Of a stretch of 64,000 nt of DNA, positions 1 through 13,500 are shown one piece after another. The notes under the pieces were generated by a model. That model was not told the origin of the DNA and searched no databases. It was given only the letters and a program-made list of their open reading frames with translations. The DNA is from Physcomitrium patens. Its lineage: Eukaryota; Streptophyta; Bryopsida; Funariales; Funariaceae. The stretch lies in assembly GCF_000002425.4 (NCBI RefSeq), contig NC_037270.1, forward strand, positions 12,631,106 to 12,695,105, given 5' to 3'. Made by a program: the position numbers and the translations under genes. Numbering within the stretch: position 1 is the first letter of the stretch; each line of letters starts with the position of its first letter.

Positions 1-484
1 ATAGAAGTAGATAAACATAGAATGATTTAATAATATTTTTTAGAAAAGCTTTCTAAAAGCTTTACACATGCTGTTTTGATTTTATATGTGTTTGTAGTTG
101 ATTGGTAGGTTAGAAACTTGATCAACAAGTTCATCATATATTGATAGCTTATAAAACAAGCTAATTATATGATGCACATATAGAAAACTTGTTTCTTAAG
201 TTAAGATATGTGTCTTCCAAAGTCAATATATTTTGGAGGTCCTATAGGATATCGTCACATAACTCTTCATTAAGAATATATATAGAAGTAAAATTCAAGC
301 CTTCTTCACTCTTGTTAATATTTTTTTAGTCCTTAGTCTTATTTTCAAGACTTTCTAGTATTCTTGTCTTTGACAATAGCCATTCTAGTTTAATATTATA
401 TCATCTTTGAGTGATTATCTAGTCTTTTTAAATGATACAAGAATACCTCAATCTTTTAGTTCTTTAAGATTCATATCCTTGATA
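1..484 (+). repeat. 5' LTR of chromovirus copy 1 (left end cut by window)
   Basis: Matches the LTRs at 5629-6157, 29380-27 of the 29.9-kb region, 36511-36896, 52442-52979 and 59485-60023. Shared landmarks are the GAAGCTT-rich palindrome near the left, a run ending in 'gaagccttcttcactcttgt', and the end 'attcatatccttgata'. Full family LTRs are about 530-550 bp and run from TGTCA/TATCA to TGACA/TGATA, so about 45 bp are missing here. Confidence 0.8.
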
Positions 485-600
485 GTGCAAGACTTTTCAT
501 GCATGTAACAAAAAAAAAATAACTTTTATTATATATGCTATATTTATTTTTAATAGAAAAAAGACTTCAAGTAGTATTTCAAGCAAGTATCAAGGTTATT

Positions 601-3600
601 AAGATGTTTTTGAGAAGAAGAATGTACATATTCTTTTAGAGTATTGCCTTTTTAACAATAATATTGCTCTTTTACAAGGATTTCAACTATTATTTGGACC
701 AATCTATTGTTTATCACAAAATAAGTTAGCTGCATTCAAAGAATACCTTGATGAAAACTTGGCTAAGAACTTCATATATCATTTTGTATCTATAGTAGGA
801 GCTTCCATCTTATTTGTGAAGAAAAAAGATAGTTCTTTACGAATGTGTATGGACTATCAAAGACTCAAGAAGATGACTATCAAAAATAGATATTTTCTAT
901 TTTTAAATTTAAGACTTTTTGATAAATTCTATTAAATAAAGATCTATATTAAAATAGATCTATGAAGAGCATATAACTTAAAATATATTAAAGAAAGAGA
1001 TGAATGGAAGACTGTTTTTTGAATCAAGTATGGATATTTCAAATATAATGTCATATCTTTTAGACTTACAAATGTATTAATTGTGTTTCAACATTTAATG
1101 AATGATGTCTTTTGTGAATTTTTTTAATGATTTAATTAACTAATATTTAGATAATATTTTAATCTACTTAAAAAATATAGAAGAACATGAACTTTATGTT
1201 TATTGTTGTATTATATTTATTTTTGCTTGAGAATGCATCAAGCACCTTAATGTAGAAGATAAGTAAAAAATAAAAAATAAAATCCAATGAAGTCTAATAA
1301 AATTTTAAATAAATATTAAATAAACCTTAAAAATTCTTATTAAATTTTAATTTATCCAAAAAAAATTAAAAATTACAAAAGAAACATAAAGAAGTCATTA
1401 TTAATCTCAAAAAAAATATTAAAGAAATATTTAAGAAATTAAAAAATAAAACCTTAAAAAAATAAAAATAACTTTAAAAAATATTGAAAATATGAAATTT
1501 TAAAGAACTAAAAAAGAATCCTAAATAAATACTAAAAATAAAATTCTAAAATAAATTCTAAATAAATTTTAAATAAATCTTAATCAAATCTTAATTAAAT
1601 TCTAATTAAATCCTAAATCTTAAATCAAATTTAATGAAATTCTAATGAATCTTAATTAAATCCTTAATTAAATTCTAATCAAATCCTAATCAAATATTAA
1701 ATAAAATACTAATCTAATTTTAAATCTTAAATCAATCTTAATCAATTTCTAATCAAATCCTAAATCTTAAAAAAAAAAATTAACAAATCTTACAATAGAT
1801 TGAAATATCAGTAATTAATAATTTAAATATTAATTTTGATTCAAATATTTTTATAGTTTTTAAAAACTAAATTGGCAATAGATACAAAAAATTTGAAAAA
1901 CATCAAATATTCCAAATAAAAGATAATCTCTAAAAAATTTTGGATATTGTTCAACATTCTTTTCCAATCTTAATGATAATATTTCAAAGTCAAAATTACT
2001 TAATTTCTTCATTTAATATATTTTAAAATTTTCAAAAATATTAGAAATCAAGTTTATTACTTATATACAAATTTTTACTTTAATCCAACTATTGGATTAA
2101 TAAATATCTTAGAAATCTTCATTATTCTTTTAAATCCTAATTTGTAAGACCTCAATATGTTTGAGCTTCAATCAACTTTGACCAAGCCATTAAACCAAGC
2201 TAAAAAATGCAATAAGAATTATATACAATAATTATTACTTAAATATAAAATTTCATCCATAAATCATTTATAAATTTCATACGATTGTCTAAAGTACAAA
2301 TTCTTTGAATTTTTTAAAATTCAAAATCTTTCAAAAATAATCTAAGCTTTATAAAGCCTTTATAAAATTATTAAGCATTCAAATCACTTGAATCCAATGC
2401 TCAAAGAATCTCTCTCTTATTTGCTTTTAAATTATACTCTCTAATCAACTAAAGAATCTTAGAATTACCATAGGTGCAAAATTTTGTTCCTTAGGATTTG
2501 ATTATCATCTTCTTTGGATATTAATTCTTGATATTTTTAGGTAATTTTTACTAAATTCTATTCTTAATCTTTACCTAAATATTCTTATGTTAATTAATTA
2601 TTTTATTTATTTTAATTTGGCTCATTTTTGCTCCTACAAGATAAATAGAAATTTCTTTTATAAAAATGTAGCATTAAGGCTAAATTTTTTACTACCTTCC
2701 TATTATTTATCTTTTTTTTAATTATATATTTCTAATAGGCTCTTTTATAATAACATCCATATTTTTATTTTTTACCATATAATTTTATTACTAGAAAATA
2801 TCTTTATTTACTATAAAAACTTAGAGATGCAAGATTATATGCCAAGATTCAAGTTGACTTCTTAAGAGATATCATTTTAAATGATGGCCTCATGATGGAT
2901 CTTAAGAAAGTCTAGACTATTATGAATTGGAAGCTACCAAAAACAATCAAAGATATGCAATGTTCTTTGAAATTTATCAATTATTATCAGATCTTTATTA
3001 AGAATTCTTTTCAAGTTGCGGCTCTTCTTACATGTCTCACACGTAAAGAAAAACTTAAGTAGAGAAAAAAAGCTCAAGTATCTTTTGAAGCCTTAAAGAT
3101 AGCATTTATTTCTATATCAATTTTATATTGTATCAACTTTTTTAAAGCATTCTATATAAAAATAAATGCATCAAACTTTTTTATAGATGTATTTTTGTCA
3201 TAAATGGAAGAAAATGACAAGTTCTATTGAGTAACTTTTTATTTTAAAAAATTTTCAATAGTTTAGATTAACTACAAGATCCATCATAAAGATCTTTTTG
3301 CAATCATGGATTCATTTTAAGAATGGTGTCATCATCTAGAATGTGCTTTCAATTAAGTCATTCTATCTACGAATTACAAGAACCTCAAATATTTCATATT
3401 AGTAAATATTTTAAATTGTTGCCAAGTGTGTTAGAGTATGTTTTTATTAAGACTTGATTTCAAAATCACTTATCAATCCAAAAAACAATAAGATTTATTG
3501 GACGCCATTTTTAGACATTATTATCTTATACTTAAAAAAGAAAATATATTTTTTATTCAAAAAATAATAATCTTCTTAAAGCTAAAATATTTTAATCTTT

Positions 3601-5050
3601 AAGCAATGAAATCAACGTTAATTATGATTCAACATTTTTCAAGCGAATTTAATTGATTATGTCTTATGATCCTCTTATTTATGATATTAAAAATATTTTT
3701 TTTAAGTTTCATGATATTTAAATGTTTAAATTTAATAATAATTTATTCTATTTTTTAAAAAATTATATATTCAAGAAAGTAAATATAATTATGTATTCTT
3801 CAAGTTCATTGTGATTTTTCAATAGTCGGATATTTTAGATATAATAAGACTTTAGAGCTAATATTGAAAGATTTTTAGTAGCTTCAAATGAGAAAAGCAA
3901 TCAAAGACTTTCTATAAACATGTGACAATTGTTCAAAATTAAAAACTCCTTGTCATTAACCTTGTAGACTTCTTCCGCCATTACTTATTTCAAAACAATC
4001 ATATTCTTTTATTTCTATGGATTTTATCATGGAATTTTTAGTCCTAGATTCATATGATTCTATATTTTTGAGAGTATATCATTTTAATAAGATAGCACAT
4101 TTTGTATCATGTACAAAATCTATCACTAATAAAAAAATAGCTAAGTTTTTTTTGATAATATCTATTACTACCATGGATTTCTTAAGGATATTATATTAGA
4201 TAAGAGAATTCAATTTATATTAAGATTTTAGAAAATTATTTTTAAGATTCTTAAAATGGATATAAATCTATCTTTGACTTTTTATCTTTAAATTGATAAA
4301 TAAACAAAGCACATAAAGTAAGTTTTAGAATAGTATATAAGATATACTATCAACTATCAATAAGATGAATAGAAAATTCTTTTACCATTGATAGAACTTT
4401 CTTATAATAACATGATACATTCTTCTATAAAATAAATATCTTTTTTTTTACTAATTATGATTATCATCTATAATTTGATGCTTTTGAATTTTTTAAAATT
4501 GATAATCCTATGACAAATGATTTGATAAATTATTTATTTGAGCTACATACAACAATGAAGATACAACTAAAATAAACTTAAGAACAATAAAAGAGAAATA
4601 CAAATGCCTATTGTAAGAAGCAACTTTAATTCTACATTGGCAAAAAAATATGGTTATTTTATCATAATATTAAGACTAACTACCTTTGTAACAAGTTAGA
4701 TTACCATAGATTTGGACCATTTTTTATTTATAAACAAATCAATTCAATTACTTATTGATTATATCTACTGGAGTCTATGAAGATCCATCTCATATTCTAT
4801 GTATCTCTTTTTGAGCCATATAAGACAATGAATAACTTGAGAAGAAGAAAAATACCATTTCTTCTTATAGAAGTAAATAATAATCAAGAGTTCAAATTAA
4901 AAGAAGTCTTAGACTCAAGGTAGTACCAAAAATAGGTTAGAATATCTTATTCATTAGCACAAATATATTATTACTAAATACTTATAGAAGCCAATTAAGA
5001 ATCTTATAAATATAACAAAAAAGATTGATATTTTTTATTAACAATATCTA
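601..5050 (+). pseudogene. Chromovirus pol remnant (RT, RNase H, integrase, chromodomain)
   Basis: Homologous to the better preserved pol of copy 2. Segment 601-1203 holds the end of protease and the first half of reverse transcriptase. It is split by a solo LTR and resumes at 2812 with the segment after the RT active site (Lys-Leu-Arg-Asp-Ala region). RNase H follows to about 3530, integrase about 3640-4500 (open stretch 4017-4199 matches the DDE core around the first Asp), and chromodomain about 4880-5040. Every region carries stops of the C-to-T or G-to-A type and small indels. No product is possible. Confidence 0.75.
1204..2806 (+). mobile_element. Solo LTR, family C, inside copy-1 pol
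   Basis: Begins TGTTGTATTAT and shares its head, including 'tttttgcttgagaatgca', with the reverse complement of 46850-48679 and with 61555 onward. It interrupts the reverse transcriptase coding region. Flanks TTTAT (1199-1203) and TTTAC (2807-2811) look like a 5-bp target duplication with one C/T change. The right end is eroded. The interior holds long runs of degenerate 'aaatcctaatcaa' repeats (about 1560-1780). No coding capacity is visible. An LTR is inferred from the TGTTG...CAACA termini of the better copy at 46850. Confidence 0.7.
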
Positions 5051-5163
5051 TCTAAACTAAGATGAAGAATAAAAAATCTTTGCTAGAATGAGATTCAAGA
5101 AAAAATATTTTTTATTTTATTTTATTTTTTAAAATTTTTATGTAACTATATAGTAGTAAAGAG

Positions 5164-5589
5164 ATAGAAAACCAACAACTAGCAGGTTCAACTTAAAAGC
5201 TATCATTTGTTGACTTATTATACAAAACATCACAATTTTTATAACCCTCAAGATAACATAATCAAAATAAAAACCATCAAAAATAGGATATTCTTCCTCA
5301 ACTAGATGGTAAGATATATTGTATTTGGTATTACTACTTTAGAAGAAACTTTCAATGTTTGGTGATTTTATTAGAGGCAAGAATGATTTTTAATGGTCTT
5401 ACAAATGTTTTATTTGAAAGAAGTTACAAAGGCCTCAACAATGACTAAATAATAAGGTGGTTTTCTTGCTTTGAAATGAGATATTATTAATGACTGAGAG
5501 GACCTATCAACCACCTTCAAAAAAAAGAAAGATCAAAGTATATGGCAAATACAATTTGCCATATCTTAGAGTTCATCAATGTATGTTAA
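5164..5589 (+). pseudogene. Downstream ORF (ORF2) of chromovirus copy 1, decayed
   Basis: Counterpart of the 140-codon ORF at 36047 in copy 2. The start is ATA instead of ATG. The codon equivalent to the stop lies at 5584, exactly 420 bases on, and has become TGT; TAA follows at 5587. No net indel is present, although internal stops (TAA, TGA, TAG) occur at positions explained by C-to-T or G-to-A changes. Function unknown. See the copy-2 entry. Confidence 0.6.
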
Positions 5590-5628
5590 TCACTCCTCAT
5601 AGAACTCATTTTTAGAAGAGAGAAATAA

Positions 5629-6157
5629 TATCACAAACATACATATTTACTTAGATAAGAGGTATTAGGTAGAAGATAAATATAAATAGATTTGATATTA
5701 TCTTATGGCAGAGCTTCTTAAAAGCTTCATAGATACATATTTGATTTTATCTATGTTTATAATTGATTAATAGATTAGAAATTTGGCCAATAAATTAGCC
5801 ATGTGTCACATGTGTGAATAGCTTGTAATACAAGCTACAATATGGCATACATATAAAAAACTTGCCTTATAAATTAAGACATGTATCTTGCAAATTAGAT
5901 ACGTATTAGAAGTCCTATAGAACATCACTACATAGCTTCTAGTTGAATAGTATATATAGAGGTAAGAGTGAAGCCTTCTTCACTCTTATTAATGCCTTTC
6001 TAGTCTTTAGTCTTATTTTAAGACTATTTAATCTTCTTATCTTTGGCAATATCCATTCTAGTTTAATATATTATCATCTTTGAATGATTTTCTAATCTTT
6101 TTGAGTAATATAAAAATATATTGAGATTTCCCTTCTTCAAGATTCATGTCCTTGACA
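5629..6157 (+). repeat. 3' LTR of chromovirus copy 1
   Basis: Starts TATCACAAACAT just after a purine-rich tract (about 5615-5627, the polypurine tract) and ends TTGACA. It is about 529 bp long and collinear with the 5' LTR at 1-484. Confidence 0.8.
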
Positions 6158-7441
6158 TTGTATTGTGTGAGATAGCTTGACATATTTGTTTGTAGATTTA
6201 TCATCTTTTTTTAAGAGTGTGTTAATTGTGCATTTATATTTGGTTTAAATTAAATGCTTTATAATTGATTTATGGCACTAAATATATTTTATGTAATAAT
6301 CTTTATTTATACAAGAATTATATTAAATTTAAATAGATGTTAATTGTTGAGATATAAAATTAATAATTAGAAGTCTTTAATAAATTTAGAATAAAAAGAC
6401 AAGTATTATCAATATATTTTTTGTAACTACTATCAATTTATAGTATTATATTTTTATTTAAAATTTTTAAAAAATATGATTATTCAAAATTCGAAGTTAG
6501 TCCAAAAAACTAATTATAAATTTATATATTTTTAGATTTATTATTTATAATTTTAAATTGTTATAGGATTTTCTAAAAATATTTTAATATTTTTTAGGAT
6601 CTTTAGAAAATAAAATTTATAAATTAAGAAGATTTAGAATTTTAATTTTTATATAATTTAGGATTTAAATTTGATTAAATAAAAATTTACTAAGAAAACT
6701 AAAGTTTTTTTTTAAATGTGTTGTTAAATTGATCTTAATATTAGCTTCAATATTTCTTATGTAAAATAGCTTAGGGATGGAAAAGAGACAAATACACTAG
6801 ATAAATAAGAGGAGACAAAAACCTTCTCTAATAGGCCACATGCATTATTGTTTTCATTAAAAGTTGAGTTTACATGGCCTTAACAGAACCAGATTAATGT
6901 TGATCATATCAAAGTGCATGATATTGTAAACAATGCAATCTCAAAGCATAATCTTGCATAGCATGTACTTATGGATTGGCAAAATATTCATCATAAATCC
7001 ATAGTTGTTTTGCAGACTAGTGGACTGGTTGGTAATATTTTATGTCGACTTAAGAGCTAAACTTAAGAAATATCAGAAACACTGCAATATCAATATAGAC
7101 ATAGAGCATATTATAGACAAAGAGAATGATAAGTAGTGCCTTTCAAATTCCTTGTAGCCACTAGATGTCTTCTAGATGCTTTAACTATGATTTCAAATTC
7201 TATGTGGTGATATCTCTACATTTCAATATTTTTCCATTCAACATTGTACTTTTGGATTAAATCATGTGTGGAAATATGTGCACATTTTGTATAGCTAGAT
7301 TACATTGATATCCATATGTTTGATTTTTATTAAGAATGTGGATTTGAATAATGTCTTAAGTTAATGCTGGAAAAAAATATCTATTTTGTTTGTAGCTGAT
7401 ATATGCATACAATTTAAGAATCCAATGGATATATGTATGTA

Positions 7442-7472
<31 letters not shown>

Positions 7473-8139
7473 CTTCGTCTTATTTGTTTTTTGTTTCTAT
7501 TTTTTATTTTTTATTTTTTTGGTTCTATAATATAGTATTCCTAAAAATTATCTTCAAAGTTACTAACTAAGAGGTAATTTAGGATTTCACTTGCTCTGTT
7601 GTCCAATCCATTGTTACCACCACGTAGTCAATCAGTGTTATTATTGACAGTATTATTATTGCGAGGACAATAAGAGACTCTACGTCAGCAATTTGATGAT
7701 TATAATGAATATCGGTACTTTCTATGCTTAGTATTTCTAAATCTAAAACAAATACGTTACACAATCATGGCATTGAACAACAACAACGATGGTGACATAG
7801 AAAAGAAGCATAAGAAAAAGAAGAAGGTATTGTTTTATCATTTGAAGTGGTGGTGAAGTCTGGTTTCTTTTTCTATTTTTTCTTTTCTTTTCTTTTCTTC
7901 TGAAATGGCAATTCGAATTTTTTTGCATGGATTATATTTGAAGAATGTACAAGTGATAGTTGAAAGAGGTGAAGGAGTGAGTGCATGAGTTGAGGGGATG
8001 GCTGGATACAACTTTATATTAGAGTTTATATGATGTCAATGAATGTCTCAACATGTGTTAATTTGATGACGTAGACAACTGCATTGGTAGGTTTTTGTAA
8101 TAATATTTTCCGTGACAACAGCTTGGATTTAGATAATTA

Positions 8140-8143
<4 letters not shown>

Positions 8144-8170
<27 letters not shown>
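8144..8170. repeat. (TA)n microsatellite
   Basis: Uninterrupted TA dinucleotide run, one of several in the window (others near 7446, 41727, 42314, 49668, 51173, 51226, 52125 and 53096). Confidence 0.9.
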
Positions 8171-8805
8171 GATCTATCTATATATGCAAGTGAAAGTCAA
8201 ATTAATACAAGATACTACTAAGTAATGTCTAAAGCTTTCAAATGTACATCTTTACAATAAAACAACAATCAAACTTTAATTATTTTAAACAAAATTCTAA
8301 AAGCAACACTAAACACTTTACTATTTTTTTTAATATAAACTTGACAATTAGACGTAAATTTGTAAATTAATAAATATTAATATTTATTATTTTAAAATAG
8401 TATATTTATTTTAGATAATTTTAATTATTTAGTTTTATTATTTTCACATACTTTGATATATCAAATGAATTTATATTAAATTCTTCTAAAAATATGGTTT
8501 TTTATTTCCTTATTGAATACATTATAATTAAATAATTATGTTATTTTTTGTAAGTTTACAATTTTTGCGACTTTACTAATTTTAAAATATTGATTTTGTG
8601 TACGTAATTTTTAATTTTAGATAAGCTTACTAATTTAGAGAATTTTTTATTTCTTTTTTTTATTTCAAAAAAATTAATATTATTGTTTGAAATTTTCAGA
8701 TAGATTAGCTAATTGTCATATATTTATTTTTATAGGTTTTTAATTTTTAAGTATATTGGTTGTAAGTATATATAATTTTCATTTCTTAATAAACACAAAA
8801 TGCAG

Positions 8806-8831
8806 TTTTTTTTTTTTTTTTTTTTTTTTTT
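8806..8831. repeat. 26-base poly-T tract
   Basis: Pure T run about 40 bp left of the point where base composition shifts to gene-like GC content. It could be a nucleosome-excluding tract, or the reversed poly-A end of something retroposed. No target duplication was found to support the latter. Confidence 0.85.
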
Positions 8832-8869
8832 GGGTATCAAAATATAATTTCCAACACTATAAGCATGTC

Positions 8870-11590
8870 CGATTTTTCTGGCCCTTTCTTTTCAGGTCTC
8901 TCCGTCAAAAAGTACAAAAACAAGCATTAAATTTTGAGAACTCAAGGCTAACTGCATGGCATCCAAATTATACTAATCTTAGAATGATGAAGGGTATGTT
9001 TCCTTCAAGGGTGTGAATGTGTTCCGAGAATTTGTGCTCAGAAAAATTTGCATCGACAGCGGCGGAAGGTTTAGCATCGCCTTGTTTGCGAGCTCGGTGA
9101 ATTTGTTACAGGAACCTCAGTCTTCGAAGAGGTTTTCTAGAGTAATGAGCCATGAAATCCGAACGCATCCCAAGGCGGGGCGTGACTCTGCTGCACTGAA
9201 CGGCGAGTTAGAGCTTCAGCAATACAGGGGCTCAAAGCACACATTTCTTTTCATGCAGGTGTGTTGTATCTGCCTGTAGCACACTCACCCACAATTAAAA
9301 AAAAATGACCCACTTAGAAATAGATGACTCCACTTCATTTGAAGTCCCATATCGGTTGACCAGGCACAGTGTTTTGGGAAAAGTCTCGAGTGAAGGAACA
9401 GCAGGAGTTGCACTGTTTCTAGTATCTTAAGCACTTGGTGTTGTCCTTCAACATGCGCAACGATTTGTCAGAGTTTGGACAGTAGATCTTCGGCTGGATC
9501 TCGGTTTACTCTCCTCGTGCCACCAGAAGTCATTGTTCTTGAAGTCCTGGACCTTGCACCATTTTGATTGCTCCGGGACATTGGATTCAATGTGATAATG
9601 ACAGGTGAATTGTGGGTACTAGCAATTGACATCAGCTGACATGTTTGAGTTGCGTGTAGTTGATTGTAGAGGTAAACTGAGTCTGTTTTGCATCATTGGT
9701 TAATCTCATATGCCGTCTCGAGTACCAGTCTAGAGATCCTAAGGACGAACATACCCGATGCTCTGCAGTCTCTAATTTGAAACCGCCGACATGGTCATAA
9801 TACGGCACTTCAAATTGTTACGACAGGGCAGATACACCGTATAATTCTATTCGGAATTATATAAACACAAATGCCAGACGAACCCAACTGATTGAGTCTG
9901 ACGAAGTGATCCCTGTTTCGTCCAGTTCATTCAGCTTCTCATGCTGTCTTGGTTCATGTTGAAGTCAGTGTATAACTGTTTGTGGTTTTCTTAGTGACAT
10001 TCTCTTGGGTTCTCTGGAAATGCACAATGCCCTAATCTAAATACCTCCTTCGTGAAATGTCTATCTTGAGCTTTGTCAGCATTTGACCGGATTCTAGATG
10101 GAACGTCAGTGTCAACTATCAGGCAGCTCTCGTGGCAATGGATCTTCATTAAGTTTATTACACAATGTAGCATCTGCTGTTGCGGCTGATAATCAGAAAT
10201 CGGTATCTTTCGCGTTCAAGATAGTAGCAAAAGGTTCACCTTTTGTAGCTGCTCAAGTGCCACAAATTCAATGCATCTGAAAGCTGCATCACTTTTGCGA
10301 ATTATTTGTGCCATGCTGAATTAAGTCGGTGATGAAATAATGAGGAGCCAGCTCTACGCACGCAGTCCATTTCCCGAAATGTTCACATGCAAAACGGCTA
10401 ACATACGAATCAAAATCTCCAGGTACTAATAATATTAAAGTTTTCTCTTTCTCACAGGTCAAGAGCGTCATACTCTGTGATGATGGTATTCCTCTAATGT
10501 ATAACGGTGTCAATGCTAAAGACGATTCTCAGCAAATTTCCCTGTCAACGTGTCCTGGTGGGTTCATATTCCGTGGCAGTACTTCCAACTTGAGGTTTTC
10601 AAGCGTACATGACATCTAGTAGCGTCCACTAAATAAGCTTTCATATCTCCTGACAGAGCTAGGGAAGATTCATCAAGAACTTAGGAACATTCTGCACAGA
10701 AAGAATCTCTGGGTTGATTTGCATAAAGAACACCTCATGTGGTTTTCTAAGTGTACTCACAGCATGTTAAGCCATTTCGAACCCCAGTTTGTGGTGAGCA
10801 GGATGCCTTCTTACAAAAAGAGGGCTCAACAACCTTGTTCCATGACCCGGACCCAACGGTGGTGAGTCCTCCATCCTTTAGGAAAGAAGATCGGTAACAT
10901 TGAGGCCTCTGGGTAAATTTAATGGCTTGTTGTTAGGTACCGTGTCCAGAACCGGAGTGGAAGGATTAAAGGTGACCTTGTCATGAGCTAGCGGAGTCAA
11001 TCCGCTCAGACAAATAATGATTTGGAAATGCGGGCACATGCTGCAGTTTGTACACTTCTCCTAATCGGTCAGAACTCCAGCTGGATCGCTCTCAGAAACA
11101 CACTTATCACTGCAGCGACAAGCGAAGGCTTACAACAAATTGGCATCCCAGTGGCATCCACATCCACACACATGACCGAGCGAGGACAGAGCATGAAATA
11201 GGGATCGTAGAGCAATCAATGCTCCGCTACTAACCCTACGAGCTCAAAATCATGACGCATTCTGTAGACAAGAAACGCTTGGCTTTACTGTTAACACCCT
11301 CGCGCAGTTCTATCGCAGCCCAGTGACTGTTCAGCATTGCGTGTGATGAGAATGCAGGATAGTGAGATTGAGTGTTCAATACAAGTCATACGCTGGATTC
11401 CGCGACAATTTCTGGTGTCTCGTCGAATGTGCGGCCTAGTGGCTTTGCCGATGTAGTGGGCTGGATGTGAACCAGTTCCTTTTCACACTGGGACACTGTT
11501 TGAGGATTGCTTCCATGTTCGAAACCTGAATAGAAAACATACCATGTGTGATTTAATTCATTGGACTTTAGTTTTAAACTTGACTTCAAA
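8870..11590. other. GC-richer non-repetitive island, no gene recognised
   Basis: About 2.7 kb with composition like the spliced gene further on and unlike its AT-rich flanks. The longest open frames are under 90 codons (for example 9013-9279 on +). None resembles a known family, and no consistent exon series with GT-AG borders emerged. It shares no sequence with the transposons here. It may be a long non-coding transcript, untranslated or regulatory DNA, or a degraded gene. The compositional boundary is the only direct evidence that it is functionally different. Confidence 0.5.
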
Positions 11591-11916
11591 TGTAAAGGAA
11601 TATTTGTGAGTTAGTATTTTTCCTGCTTTTTTTCTTTTATTTTCTTTTCTTTTTAATTCAGAGTTGGTGTTTGATCAAAAATAAGTAGAAAGTTGTATGG
11701 TTTATTATCAAAAAATAGTTATGTACACTTTACTAAAAGACGTAGATTATATTTAACTAAAAAAATATATATTTTCTAAGGTATTTGTCTAAACAGTATA
11801 ATGTTGAGGGTTTTATTTTTTTAATAAAAAGAAAAAAATGAAATGTATCTTACATATTAAGACAATGGTGTCTTTTTGTTTGTATACATCTACCAAGAGT
11901 ACGTTCATTTAGACAA

Positions 11917-11949
<33 letters not shown>

Positions 11950-13490
11950 AAATTGTTTGAAAATGACAATTATTTCATTCTAAAATTTGAATACACCTCC
12001 ACACATAACCCACTTGAATAATTTAACAATGATTAATTAAAGTGGCAATAAATGTACAAATGCCTTCAAGGAAAACAAAGCAAAGTTAGTATCCTCTAAT
12101 TTTGCAATACAAAAATTGGACAGCATTCCACTATTGAACAAAGTCTATAAAACCTCTACATCTTAAATGTGTCTCTACTTGTTTACTCATGGTGCAACAA
12201 TATATTGATTAATTGATGCTTTCACAAACAAGGCCAATTAAAGTATCTACTATGTAGGACTAATCAGAGTCAGCAACCTAGAAAGCATTACTTGGCAATT
12301 TAACATTGAAACAATTGGATGCCTATAGTATTTTAAACTCAGAAATCTATATTTTCCAAATTTAATATGGTGCCAATGCACAACTTATCCCATATTATCT
12401 TAGAACCAATTCTCTATACAAGTTTGGTTAAAAAAATATTTTATATTCAAGAAATATAAATAAATTTTAGAAATAATTAAAATAATTAAAAACAAGGTGT
12501 GTATGTTGCAATTGTGAGAACAACTTTAAGAAAATTGCAATAATAAGAATAAGGTGTGTAGTGTAACTATTGTTGTTAATTTAACTTATGAACAAACGAA
12601 ATATTCAATGAAATATTAAATTTTTATGAATATCTTAAAGTTCTAATATATTGTTCTGAATTTACAACATTGATAACACCTAGTATTCTATATTAAGATA
12701 GAAACAATAATATTTTTATAAAAAAAAGGCATTTTATTTTATTTTACAAGAACTTTTTCCAATGTTTTGCAACTGGCCTCACACAAATACATGTAAAATT
12801 GTAATGACATATGTTTAACAACCTTGAATTTGAAATTTTAGTATTTTTTTAATATACTATTTTTTCTTTCAAACCTTGTGATATGAATAAACTATCCTGT
12901 GTTTTATATTCCTGTCCATGACTTATTTAGATTGTGATATTGCATTCCCTTTATATAGATTAGGCCTCAATTACAAAAAAAATTGGATATACATTGAATA
13001 TTAACTTTAAATTCTACAAACTATTGTGGTTAAATTCTTTAGCTATAATCACTTAAGATACATGTAATATTAAATATCAAAATATCATTAATTATAGAAG
13101 TGGAAAAAAATTGAAACAAGGGATAAACAATTCTTTATAGTCTTTTTTCTTGTTTTTTTCTTTTTAATGCTACATCAATATTGAGATGTGTTCTATAATG
13201 AGTGCTATAAAATATATTAACTTGTATTTAAATTACCCCGTCATTAAGTTAAAAAATTAAAAAATTAAAAAATTAAAACACACACACATCCAATTTCTTG
13301 TTCCTGTTTATAAATTAAAATTACCTTAACGTTTCAATCCAATGATACAATCATAAAACTAATCAAATCCATCCTCTATCAAACCACAACTTTATTTCTA
13401 TGAAACTTCAATTATGCTTATCCAAATCCATAGGAATTTAATCCCATGCCTTTTTCCTCAAGCGCATTAACTAACATACAATTATGAGAC
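11591..13490. other. AT-rich interval without recognisable gene
   Basis: No coding or transposon similarity seen. It holds a 29-base A run at 11919-11947. Near its right end it has a short tandem of 'aaaaaatt' units followed by a CA run (about 13250-13290). Confidence 0.6.
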
Positions 13491-13500
13491 TAGATCCTTT

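Larger units (their letters stand above)
1..6157 (+). mobile_element. Ty3/gypsy chromovirus remnant, copy 1
   Basis: Decayed LTR retrotransposon. The window opens inside its 5' LTR (1-484) and its 3' LTR is 5629-6157. The interior aligns by eye with copy 2 (29380-42088) from the protease/reverse transcriptase junction (about 601) through integrase, chromodomain and the downstream ORF. Gag and most of protease are missing: only about 115 bp of unrelated AT-rich sequence separates the 5' LTR from pol. The reading frame is broken by many stops and by an inserted solo LTR (1204-2806). The outer 5' end, and so the target duplication, lies outside the window. It is non-functional. Confidence 0.85.
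6158..8860. other. AT-rich interval without recognisable gene
   Basis: No ORF with family resemblance, no LTR-family match and no RNA gene seen. It contains (TA)n microsatellites at about 7446-7470 and 8144-8170, and a 26-base T run at 8806-8831. The small patch 7570-7980 is slightly more balanced in composition but has no convincing coding frame. Confidence 0.6.

Noticed and set aside
8806..11947. Poly-T and poly-A tracts around the GC-richer island as a retroposed gene
   Set aside because: No target duplication, no parent gene recognised, and the poly-A lies about 330 bp outside the compositional edge.
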